Positions 1 to 6,248 of a stretch of 7,422 nucleotides of DNA are shown here, piece by piece (position 1 is the stretch's first letter; each line of letters starts with the position of its first letter). The translations under genes were made by a program, and so were the position numbers. The notes under the pieces are model-generated. The model searched no databases, had not been told where the DNA came from, and saw nothing but the letters and a program-made list of their open reading frames with translations. The stretch lies in contig CAJXZI010000094.1 in the NCBI GenBank assembly GCA_913063005.1, positions 1-7,422 on the forward strand, read 5' to 3'. This stretch comes from an uncultured Halieaceae bacterium. GTDB lineage: Bacteria; Pseudomonadota; Gammaproteobacteria; Pseudomonadales; Halieaceae.

Positions 1-1
1 G

Positions 2-313
2 GGAGCGGATCGGGAGTGCATTCGATCTCATTTTCAGAACGATCCAAACGCGCAATTCTTTATTACCCACGGTAATGACACCATGCCTGGGTCTGCAACG
101 GCGCTAGAGGGTATTCCCGGAAAGACAATTGTCCTAACAGCTGCGTTGACGCCGGCCCGTTTTAGACCCACTGACGCGGTATTCAATTTGGGTAGGGCCG
201 TGGCAGCCGTGCAAACAGCGAAGCCGGGCGTTTACATTGCCATGAGTGGTCAGGTCTTTGAGGCCAGTCGCGTGCGAAAAAACCGTGAAGAAAATCGTTT
301 CGAGGCTATCTGA
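2..313 (+). CDS. L-asparaginase-like protein, short form, C-terminal part (5' truncated by window)
   Basis: The reading frame is open from the first bases and codes for 103 residues before TGA. The visible part matches the N-terminal catalytic domain of asparaginase/glutaminase-type amidohydrolases in its short, single-domain form. Three blocks show this: the ITHGxDTM block (visible residues 21-28), GKTIVLTAAL (40-49) with the family lysine at about 41, and a run from DAVFNLG through PGVYIAMSGQVF to VRKNRE and RFE near the C-terminus. Members of this family hydrolyse L-asparagine to aspartate and ammonia, usually in the cytoplasm. The short versions end at this point, so the stop looks natural. 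An oddity is that the catalytic threonine of THGTD is asparagine here (THGND, N25), while the following aspartate and the lysine are kept. Activity may therefore be lost or altered. The internal ATG at 83 lies inside the HGNDTM motif and is not the start. The gene converges on the methyltransferase and is probably unrelated to the operon. Confidence 0.82.
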   Translation, partial: GADRECIRSHFQNDPNAQFFITHGNDTMPGSATALEGIPGKTIVLTAALTPARFRPTDAVFNLGRAVAAVQTAKPGVYIAMSGQVFEASRVRKNREENRFEAI

Positions 314-342
314 TACCCAAAGCCAAAGCCGAACTCAACCCT

Positions 343-363
343 GACGCCGACGAGACCGGCGTC
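343..363. terminator. GC-rich hairpin between convergent genes, possible bidirectional terminator
   Basis: A perfect 7-base inverted repeat (GACGCCG / CGGCGTC) with a 7-base loop sits in the 72-base gap between the two convergent stop codons. It lies 29 bases after the asparaginase stop and 22 bases after the methyltransferase stop. Placement fits a shared terminator. No clear U-run follows on either strand, so intrinsic termination would be weak. It may only stabilise 3' ends. Confidence 0.3.
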
Positions 364-385
364 CACCGCCTTCAGAACCGCGAGT

Positions 386-1345
386 CTACAAATCCGGCCA
401 TGGTTTACCCAGTTGCTCTGCCATTACAACAGGATCAAACGCTCTTGGGGGCGTTGAATTCAATGCTTCAACCATCGCGGCCAAATGTTCAGGAGTGGTA
501 CCGCAACATCCGCCGATAACCGTCGCACCCGCGTCTCGCGCATGCAGCGCATAGTTCGCCATTAACTCGGGACTACCATGGAAATGAATTTCACCGTCGA
601 CATACTGAGGAATACCGCAGTTACCCTTTGCGATAACGGGCAAGCCAGAATCGGCACTCACGAGCTCAGTTGTAGAATCCATGAGCTCAGCGGGGCCAAT
701 ACCGCAGTTAGAGCCGATTAGATCCAAGCCAATTTCTTTGGCAAACGCCGCGTATTCCGTTGGGGTTACACCCATCATCGACCGACGTGCCGTGTCGAAG
801 GTCAATGTTGCGGCGACGGGCAAGCCTGTCTTCTTGGCAGCTTCCGCGGCAGCGGCGACCTCCTCCGTTGACGACATGGTCTCAATCCACAGCGCATCGG
901 CACCCCCCTCAGCGAGTGCCTCTGCCTGCTCGGTGAAAAAAGCAACGGTCGACTCGTGGGTGAGCTCACCCATAGGTGCGAAAAGCTCGCCCGTAGGTCC
1001 CATAGACCCCGCAACAACCGCTTCGTTTCCGTCAGCATCCGCAAGCTCTGCCGCTGCCTGGCGAGCCAGTTGAGCAGCTGCTTTATTAATCTCGTGAACA
1101 CGATGCTCACTTTTGTGGAGCTTTAAGCGCGGCGCATTCGCACCGAAACTGTTGGTGAGAATAAGGTCCGCACCCGCCTTTAAAAACTCTTTGTGAAGCC
1201 AAAGCACTTCATCGGGTCGCTCGACACACCAAAGCTCAGGGGGGTATCCCGCCTCAAGCCCTCGACCAAAAAAATTAGAGCCAGTAGCACCATCAGTTAC
1301 ACACCAGCCCTTTCGAGCGATGACATCAAGAATGGGATTAGACAT
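386..1345 (-). CDS. bmt: Homocysteine S-methyltransferase family protein (betaine-homocysteine methyltransferase type)
   Basis: This 319-residue, single-domain cytoplasmic enzyme belongs to the Pfam S-methyl_trans family. Members transfer a methyl group from a betaine (glycine betaine, proline betaine), S-methylmethionine or a similar donor to homocysteine, giving methionine. Visible family features are the N-terminal DGATGSN homocysteine loop (18-24), GYPPELW (33-39), TNSFG (64-68), GSMGPTGE (113-120), GSNCGIG (211-217) and GGCCGTTPEH (278-287). C214, C280 and C281 are the expected zinc ligands, and all are present. I start at the ATG at 1345 rather than the in-frame ATG 13 codons upstream, because AAAGG (1352-1356) lies six bases before it and homologues begin MSN. 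The gene is 290 bases downstream of the aminotransferase gene on the same strand, so it may have its own promoter. The nearby dimethylglycine-dehydrogenase-type gene favours a betaine donor over S-methylmethionine, but that is inference and the symbol is provisional. Confidence 0.88.
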   Translation of the reverse strand: MSNPILDVIARKGWCVTDGATGSNFFGRGLEAGYPPELWCVERPDEVLWLHKEFLKAGADLILTNSFGANAPRLKLHKSEHRVHEINKAAAQLARQAAAELADADGNEAVVAGSMGPTGELFAPMGELTHESTVAFFTEQAEALAEGGADALWIETMSSTEEVAAAAEAAKKTGLPVAATLTFDTARRSMMGVTPTEYAAFAKEIGLDLIGSNCGIGPAELMDSTTELVSADSGLPVIAKGNCGIPQYVDGEIHFHGSPELMANYALHARDAGATVIGGCCGTTPEHLAAMVEALNSTPPRAFDPVVMAEQLGKPWPDL

Positions 1346-1351
1346 GGGATA

Positions 1352-1356
1352 CCTTT
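1352..1356 (-). promoter_or_regulatory. Shine-Dalgarno site of the methyltransferase gene
   Basis: On the minus strand AAAGG lies six bases before the ATG at 1345. The longer in-frame start at 1384 has no comparable site, so this element decides the start. Confidence 0.65.
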
Positions 1357-1464
1357 CGAAACGAGTGTCGCAATTGTACTCCAAGCAAAGTTGTTAGGCC
1401 CTGAATTCTAAAATGAAATTAGACGAAGACGATTCTCCGCAAACGAAAAGTGTCCCGTAAAAGG

Positions 1465-1540
1465 CCTAAGAAAGGAAGTCCAAGCAAAAAGCTCCGAGCA
1501 AGAAGACCCAAGAAAGAAGACCCAAGAAAGAAGATCCAAC
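1465..1540. repeat. Degenerate 14-base tandem repeat, purine-rich on the plus strand
   Basis: Units begin at 1465, 1480, 1494, 1508 and 1522, with a partial sixth at 1536. The consensus is CCAAGAAAGAAGAC. The units at 1508 and 1522 differ by a single base; the earlier ones are progressively diverged and the first is 15 bases long. The period is not a multiple of three, so the array does not encode a simple peptide repeat. It sits in the 290-base gap between the aminotransferase stop and the methyltransferase start. In the minus-strand transcript it would be a pyrimidine-rich leader or spacer. The rest of the gap (1346-1464 and 1541-1635) shows no gene, no riboswitch I recognise and no strong terminator. 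Confidence 0.8.
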
Positions 1541-1635
1541 TAACGAGTCATTGGCCGAATCAATCTTAATCTGTCAAAGGCTCTCAACTAAAAACGGTTT
1601 GAAGTCTTTAAGGTCAACGCCAAATCTCGGGTAGG

Positions 1636-2889
1636 TCAAATCAACGAGTCTGCAGCCATCTCAATGGCTTCGTGGGTAACCGAGAGATCTGCTTCAGTAA
1701 GCGCCAAATGCGGGTAAATCTTCGCGGGCGATTTCAAGATGCCACTCGCGCGGAGCGATTTGTTGAACGCCGCCTGTTTCGCTTTATCGGCCTGACCTAG
1801 GTCGCGGTAGTCTGTGATCAGCTCCTCGCGGAATATGACGTCGAACAGCACCGAATTGCCGACGATCTGGTGCGCGACACCCCGCTTGTTCAGTGCATTC
1901 ACCAGCATTTCCTGTATTCGATCGCCAAGCTCTCGCAATCGCTCGAAATGCCCAGGGCGCTTTAAAATCTCGAGGGTCTTCAAACCGGCTACGGCGGCGA
2001 TCGGATTGCCAGAGAGCGTGCCCACTTGCATGAGCCACTGATCACCCGCGACAGATTTATCAAAGAGCGACATGACATCTTTGCGTCCAGCAACGGCCGC
2101 CAGTGGCATGCCACCTCCAATGGTTTTGCCCAGCGTGCATAGATCAGGTATGACACCATAAAGACTTTGCGCACCACCCCAGGCAAACCGGAAACCGGTG
2201 ACCACCTCATCAAAAATTAACAGCGATCCGTGTTGATCACAGACGTCACGCAAGGACTGAAGAAAACCCGCTTGCGCTGGGATAATACGCTGCAGGGGTT
2301 CAGCAATAATTGCCGCGATATCACTGCCGTGTTGATCAAACACTGCTTTTAAATGTTCGGGACTGTTCCAAGGGATCACCAAGGTCTGATCCTGAACCGC
2401 TTGAAGAATACCGGCCGAGTCAGGCTCGGGCTGAGGAAAATCAATCAGCTTAGAGGGGCTGAGACTCATTTGCCCCTCATCACTCATGCCGTGATAGGCA
2501 CCCTCAAACTTCACAATGAGGCTTCGATCGGTAAACGCACGCGCAAGACGAATCGCGAACATATCCGCCTCTCCGCCAGTTGAGACATACCGTAGCTGCT
2601 CAGCACAGGGCACGGCCTCGCAAATCACCTCGGCGAGCTCGATACCTTTTGGGTTTGACGCAAAAAAGCTAAAACCCTCCGAGAGCTGCTCTGCCACAGC
2701 CTCAACCACCTCAGGATGGCTATGGCCTAGGAGCATGGGTCCGGAGCCAATCAGGTAATCGATATATTCGTTACCGTCAGCATCCCAAACCCGCGAACCT
2801 TGTCCGCGCTCGATGACGAGTGATGCATCAAAGTTGCCAAATCCACCGCCGGGTAAGACGGCTTTTGCGCGCTCAGTCCAAGACGACAT
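1636..2889 (-). CDS. Class III PLP-dependent aminotransferase, glutamate-1-semialdehyde aminomutase-like
   Basis: This 417-residue fold-type I PLP enzyme is of normal length for class III (Aminotran_3). The N-terminus RAKAVLPGG and the DADGNEYIDY block (36-45) are those of the glutamate-1-semialdehyde 2,1-aminomutase subgroup. Cofactor residues visible are the phosphate-binding loop STGGEA (103-108), YHG (132-134), which stacks on the PLP ring, D227 in IFDEVVTGFR, which pairs with the pyridine nitrogen, the Schiff-base K255 in LGKTIGGG, and T291. Members either transfer an amino group to a keto acid or shift it within one molecule. Here the enzyme is the last gene of a catabolic operon, which argues against a haem-synthesis role and for action on an amino acid released by upstream enzymes. 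Its start overlaps the end of the preceding enolase-superfamily gene by 17 bases. A strong Shine-Dalgarno site supports that start. The substrate is not readable from sequence. Confidence 0.9.
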   Translation of the reverse strand: MSSWTERAKAVLPGGGFGNFDASLVIERGQGSRVWDADGNEYIDYLIGSGPMLLGHSHPEVVEAVAEQLSEGFSFFASNPKGIELAEVICEAVPCAEQLRYVSTGGEADMFAIRLARAFTDRSLIVKFEGAYHGMSDEGQMSLSPSKLIDFPQPEPDSAGILQAVQDQTLVIPWNSPEHLKAVFDQHGSDIAAIIAEPLQRIIPAQAGFLQSLRDVCDQHGSLLIFDEVVTGFRFAWGGAQSLYGVIPDLCTLGKTIGGGMPLAAVAGRKDVMSLFDKSVAGDQWLMQVGTLSGNPIAAVAGLKTLEILKRPGHFERLRELGDRIQEMLVNALNKRGVAHQIVGNSVLFDVIFREELITDYRDLGQADKAKQAAFNKSLRASGILKSPAKIYPHLALTEADLSVTHEAIEMAADSLI

Positions 2890-3976
2890 CTGGGGCTCCT
2901 AGCGTATCAAGGTCTGGCTCAACACCCAGACCGGGTTTCTCATTAGGTCCAATGCACCCGTCTTTTCGAGTGGGACTGTTGGGGTCAAGTCTCGGTCCGA
3001 CATAACCGGATAGATCGCAGACGTTCATGATGCGCTCAGGGGGCGTGGAAGCAGCCAGGTGTAGCGACGCGGCCGTCACAATATCGGAACCCCACGTATC
3101 CTCAACGCACATCCTCACCCCGAGGTAGCAACACAGGTCGCGCGCACGCACCGCAGCGGATAGCCCACCAAATTTGGATATCTTCAAAGCCACGGCGTCG
3201 AGGCAGTCGAGTTCATTCGCGCGCATCAAATCCCCCGGTGTCTTGGCGTTCTCGTCGATTTTCATGGGGAGCGAGGTTGCGTTCTTGACCGATGCGCATT
3301 CCTCGAGTGTCGCGCAGGGCTGCTCTAGCATGATGTCGAGATCGGCAACCGCCCTTCCCACACGAATGGCGTCAAGCTTGTTCGAGCCACAGTTCCAGTC
3401 ACCGTAAACCAGCGGCCCGTGGCCCACGGCCTCGCGAACCTTCCGAAGCCGGGCAACGTCTTTTTCCCACTGGCTGTCAGCACCCAATTTGCACTGGAAC
3501 TGACGAATGCCCGAGGCATAAGCCTCTTGTGCAATCTCAACCATTTCCTCAGGCTCGATGCAGGTAATCGAGTGATAGGTGGGGATAGCGTCGGCAAACT
3601 TTCCGCCCAGCAAGTTATACAGCGGCTGCCCCGCAACCTTGGCGTTGATATCCCAAAGCGCCATATCGACAGCCGATTTCGCTGCGTCATGGCCAATTAG
3701 CCATTTATCGAGCCGATGCATAAAGGCTGGGGCCCCCATCGGATTGTGGCCCAAAATCTCGGGGGCCATTTCCGTGATGGCAGGCGCGATACCACGTGAG
3801 AAGGACGGCAGATAATGCGGGATAACACAGTGCTCACCCCAACCGGCAACGCCTGCATCGGTATCGAGCCGAACAACCACACTCTCGACCGTGTCGCAGG
3901 TTTTACCGTCCGACATGTAATAGGTTTTGTGGCTCGTCAGATCGACATGCCAAATTGAAATGCCTGTAATTTTCAT
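2873..3976 (-). CDS. Mandelate racemase/muconate lactonizing enzyme family protein (cis-3-hydroxyproline dehydratase / HpbD-like)
   Basis: This 367-residue enolase-superfamily enzyme has a capping domain (about 1-125) followed by a (beta/alpha) barrel. The catalytic set is complete: strand-2 K163 (QCKLG), Mg ligands D193 (YGDWN), E218 (LEQP) and D241 (KIDEN), and strand-6 K265 (ALKISKFGG). Two facing lysines are the signature of proton abstraction from alpha-carbons, as in racemases, epimerases and some dehydratases. The block VEDTWGSDIVTAA (291-303) recalls cis-3-hydroxy-L-proline dehydratase and hydroxyproline-betaine 2-epimerase of the same superfamily, from recalled sequences. Sugar-acid dehydratases normally use a barrel histidine and look different here. 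The likely role is epimerisation or dehydration of an imino acid or its N-methyl derivative. Its ATG overlaps the upstream stop as ATGA (3973-3976), with no good Shine-Dalgarno site, so translation is probably coupled. The exact reaction is uncertain. Confidence 0.87.
   Translation of the reverse strand: MKITGISIWHVDLTSHKTYYMSDGKTCDTVESVVVRLDTDAGVAGWGEHCVIPHYLPSFSRGIAPAITEMAPEILGHNPMGAPAFMHRLDKWLIGHDAAKSAVDMALWDINAKVAGQPLYNLLGGKFADAIPTYHSITCIEPEEMVEIAQEAYASGIRQFQCKLGADSQWEKDVARLRKVREAVGHGPLVYGDWNCGSNKLDAIRVGRAVADLDIMLEQPCATLEECASVKNATSLPMKIDENAKTPGDLMRANELDCLDAVALKISKFGGLSAAVRARDLCCYLGVRMCVEDTWGSDIVTAASLHLAASTPPERIMNVCDLSGYVGPRLDPNSPTRKDGCIGPNEKPGLGVEPDLDTLGAPDVVLD
2896..2900 (-). promoter_or_regulatory. 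Shine-Dalgarno site of the aminotransferase gene
   Basis: AGGAG on the minus strand lies six bases before the ATG at 2889, inside the end of the upstream gene. It is the strongest ribosome binding site in the operon and fixes this start despite the 17-base overlap. Confidence 0.75.
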
Positions 3977-5079
3977 TGATATACCGCCACCGGGTGGCCA
4001 AGTTGATCTTCGTTAGGCTCAACACCTAGCCCCGGTTCTTCAGGGAGATGCAGGTGCCCATCTTTATTGCGAGGACCTCGCCCGCCGGCGATGTCCGCTG
4101 TCAGCATGTCTTGACACGCCCAGACGGCGTGACAATTGATATCGGGAATAGTGGCCGCCAAATGCAACGCCTCGGTGTCTGCAAGCACAGAACCGCCGGT
4201 TGCCATCACGAACATATCGATTCCGTGGGCGAGTGCCACATCACGCATTCTTGCAGCCTTGGTAAGACCGCCGACGCGGTTAAGCTTGATACCGAAGACC
4301 TCAGCTAACCCGTCGCGGGCAATGCGCGCCGCGTCCTGTAGCGTCACAAGACTCTCGTCTACGCTGACCGGCGCTGAATGCAGCGGGCGGATCGCCGCGA
4401 TATCGTCGAGTGTTTCACCTGGCTGCTCGAACATCACTTTGAGATCTTCCGTTGCCTGCATGACTCTCAGTGCCTGCTGACGTGTCCATCCACGATTCAC
4501 ATCGTAGAGCACGATCTCGCCGGGTAGTCGTATCGACTCAACATCGCGAACTCGCGCCACGTCACGCTCGACATCACCGCCAATTTTTACGGAATGCGCC
4601 ACATAGCCGCGGTCTCGATAGCGCTGGATAACCTCACGCGTCTCTTCAACGGTCTTGGCACCAACCGATGAGGCAATGGGTCGAGGAGTTCGACTCCCGC
4701 CCCCCATAAGATCTGCGATTGGGAGACCTGCGGCCTTACCGGCGATGTCCCAACACGCCATATCAATCGGTGACTTCGCGTAGAGGTGTCCCGGTAACGC
4801 GAGATCCATCGCGCGCTCGACATCGAGTACCCGTCGCGGATCCAGCCCCAAAACAAAGGGCGCCATGGTCTCAATGCCCGCGCGGATACCCGGACCATGC
4901 GCTGGTACATACGTGTGTCCCCACGGCGTGCCCTCGCCCCATCCGGTGATACCGGCATCGGTCTCCATCTTCACAAAGGTAGCGTCGAGACACTCGAATT
5001 TGAGCCTACCCCCAGATAACCAGTAAGGGTACTCAAGCGGTAGGTCGACTTGATAAACGGATATACGGGTGATCTTCAC
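3973..5079 (-). CDS. Mandelate racemase/muconate lactonizing enzyme family protein, second paralogue
   Basis: This 368-residue protein has the same fold as its downstream neighbour, but the two are clearly diverged rather than a recent duplication. The catalytic residues are strand-2 K165 (SVKIGG), metal ligands D193 (YDVNRGW), E218 (FEQPGE) and D241 (SVDES), and strand-6 K265 (IKLNRVGG). The ligand positions are identical in both proteins. The KIGG and KLxRxGG blocks and a tryptophan at 320 (HAVW) resemble hydroxyproline-betaine 2-epimerase, where a tryptophan near this position packs against the quaternary ammonium; this is from memory and needs alignment. The acidic DxWG block found in the neighbour is replaced by MATGGSV (292-298). 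The start is GTG, overlapping the dehydrogenase stop as GTGA (5076-5079). It lacks a clear ribosome site, but the family-typical MKIT start supports it. It probably epimerises an N-substituted amino acid. Confidence 0.87.
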   Translation of the reverse strand: MKITRISVYQVDLPLEYPYWLSGGRLKFECLDATFVKMETDAGITGWGEGTPWGHTYVPAHGPGIRAGIETMAPFVLGLDPRRVLDVERAMDLALPGHLYAKSPIDMACWDIAGKAAGLPIADLMGGGSRTPRPIASSVGAKTVEETREVIQRYRDRGYVAHSVKIGGDVERDVARVRDVESIRLPGEIVLYDVNRGWTRQQALRVMQATEDLKVMFEQPGETLDDIAAIRPLHSAPVSVDESLVTLQDAARIARDGLAEVFGIKLNRVGGLTKAARMRDVALAHGIDMFVMATGGSVLADTEALHLAATIPDINCHAVWACQDMLTADIAGGRGPRNKDGHLHLPEEPGLGVEPNEDQLGHPVAVYQ

Positions 5080-6164
5080 GGTGTGACCACTATGTTTCCG
5101 GTATGTGCTTTGGCAATAAAGGCGGTCTGCGCCTCACGCAACTGCTCAAGCGGGTAGCTCGCGGCGAGTACGGGTCGGATTGCTTTCGACTCGATGTAGC
5201 GAATCAGGTTCTCCGTCACTTCCGGCGGAATCACGGTCGAGCCCAACAGCGTTAGATCTCGGAGATAAAACGTGCGTAAATCTAGCTCGACAATCGGGCC
5301 GGCAATGGCACCTGAGGAGACGTAGCGGCCACCGCGCTCAAGTACGTCGATGACGCTGTGCCAGTCCGAGCCTCCGACCACATCTGCCACAACCGTAACG
5401 CGCTCACCCGCCAATTCTGCCCCGAGGTTCTCCGGCGATCTTGGTAACACACGATCTGCACCGAGCGCAGTCACCGCCGTATGCTTTTCGGTGGACGCAA
5501 GTGCAATGACCCGCGCGCCTCTGAGCTTTACAAGCTGAATCAGAGCGCCGCCGACACCACCGGAAGCACCGGTAATCAGTACTGTATCCGACGCATTAAT
5601 AGCGGCACGGCAAACCATACCTTCAGCCGTGGAATACGAGCAGGAAAATGTCGCCAGCTCCGCATCAGAGTAATCCGAAGTCACCGCCAGGGCGTTGGTG
5701 GCGCGGATAACTGTGTACTCAGCGTATCCGCCATGACACTCAGAGCCAAAGTAACCGGTTTTATCCATGTTGGATGGATCTTCTGGATCCCTGAGCCAAT
5801 TGTCTGTAATCACGCGCTCACCGATTCTGGCTTCATCAACCCCCTCGCCCACGGCAACAATCTCACCGCAGACATCCGCGCCCTGAATACGCGGAAAGAC
5901 AATGGGGTTGCCGCCCCAGGTAGGGTCGTCAGCATTCACCGTGTCGAACGCATCGCCTGTTGTCGCATCAGAAACAGCTTTGGAGTACCAGCCCGAGCGC
6001 GTGTTCACGTCAGTGTTATTTAGACCACAAGCACCCACGCGAATGAGCACTTCGCCTGCTGCGGGATCGGGTCGCGGCCAGTCCTCGTGAAGAACGATTT
6101 TTTCGATGCCACCGTGACCTTCGGTCACCATAGCCCGCATGGTTGTCGGTAGTTCAGCTGACAA
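5076..6164 (-). CDS. Medium-chain dehydrogenase/reductase family protein lacking the usual zinc ligands
   Basis: This 362-residue NAD(P)H-dependent oxidoreductase has an N-terminal GroES-like domain (about 30-155), a Rossmann domain with the nucleotide loop GASGGVGG (199-206), and a C-terminal segment ending HTGNIVV, as in quinone-oxidoreductase-type members. C46 (ACGLNNTD) stands where alcohol dehydrogenases have the catalytic cysteine. The GHE histidine motif is replaced by GAD (95-97), and no four-cysteine structural lobe is present. Zinc catalysis is therefore unlikely, and reduction or oxidation of an enoyl or keto compound is more plausible. An insert at about 60-88 precedes FPRIQGADVCGE, a block typical of one subfamily. 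The start is TTG at 6164, backed by GAGGA at good spacing. An ATG eight codons later (6140) has no ribosome site but cannot be excluded. The gene's TGA overlaps the next start. The substrate is unknown. Confidence 0.85.
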   Translation of the reverse strand: MSAELPTTMRAMVTEGHGGIEKIVLHEDWPRPDPAAGEVLIRVGACGLNNTDVNTRSGWYSKAVSDATTGDAFDTVNADDPTWGGNPIVFPRIQGADVCGEIVAVGEGVDEARIGERVITDNWLRDPEDPSNMDKTGYFGSECHGGYAEYTVIRATNALAVTSDYSDAELATFSCSYSTAEGMVCRAAINASDTVLITGASGGVGGALIQLVKLRGARVIALASTEKHTAVTALGADRVLPRSPENLGAELAGERVTVVADVVGGSDWHSVIDVLERGGRYVSSGAIAGPIVELDLRTFYLRDLTLLGSTVIPPEVTENLIRYIESKAIRPVLAASYPLEQLREAQTAFIAKAHTGNIVVTP

Positions 6165-6171
6165 AGGCCAT

Positions 6172-6176
6172 TCCTC
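6172..6176 (-). promoter_or_regulatory. Shine-Dalgarno site supporting the TTG start of the dehydrogenase gene
   Basis: GAGGA on the minus strand ends seven bases before TTG at 6164. The ATG overlapping this site runs into a stop after five codons, so it is not a rival start. Confidence 0.6.
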
Positions 6177-6212
6177 TTCTCACCTAAGTGATTCAGTGCT
6201 CGTGTGCTTTTA

Positions 6213-6248
6213 CACCACTTCCAGTACTCACCCCACTTACGCTACTTA
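6213..6248 (-). repeat. Degenerate 9-base tandem repeat spanning the flavoprotein stop codon
   Basis: Read on the minus strand from the stop codon, four consecutive 9-base rows appear: TAAGTAGCG, TAAGTGGGG, TGAGTACTG and GAAGTGGTG, followed by TAAAAGCAC, which fits poorly. Each of the four rows matches the consensus TAAGTGGTG at six or more of nine positions. Because the period is a multiple of three, TAA, TAA, TGA and a further TAA occur in frame with the flavoprotein gene. The array fills much of the 81-base spacer before the dehydrogenase start. The spacer has no convincing promoter or terminator. Confidence 0.5.

Noticed and set aside
313..420. Possible frameshifted extension of the asparaginase (IPKAKAELNPD in the next frame)
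   Set aside because: The short asparaginase family normally ends right after the RFE block, so the TGA at 311 is the natural stop.
681..1073. 130-residue plus-strand frame, rich in serine and alanine
   Set aside because: Antisense shadow of the methyltransferase gene, which has complete family motifs.
1373..1378. TACAAT on the minus strand as a -10 box for the methyltransferase gene
   Set aside because: No acceptable -35 hexamer at 16-18 bases upstream, so it is a chance match unless a start site is mapped there.
1413..1460. Fifteen-codon ATG frame MKLDEDDSPQTKSVP
   Set aside because: Too short, no ribosome site and no recognisable similarity.
1450..1569. GTG-start frame of 39 residues, very rich in lysine and arginine, on the plus strand
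   Set aside because: No Shine-Dalgarno site. The composition follows from the AAG-rich repeat, whose 14-base period shifts frame, so it is probably not a gene.
1346..1635. SAM or other methionine-related riboswitch upstream of the methyltransferase gene
   Set aside because: I could not find conserved riboswitch core helices, and the region is dominated by the tandem repeat.
5481..6023. 180-residue plus-strand frame antisense to the dehydrogenase
   Set aside because: No domain-like composition and no ribosome site. It mirrors the codon pattern of the well-supported minus-strand gene.
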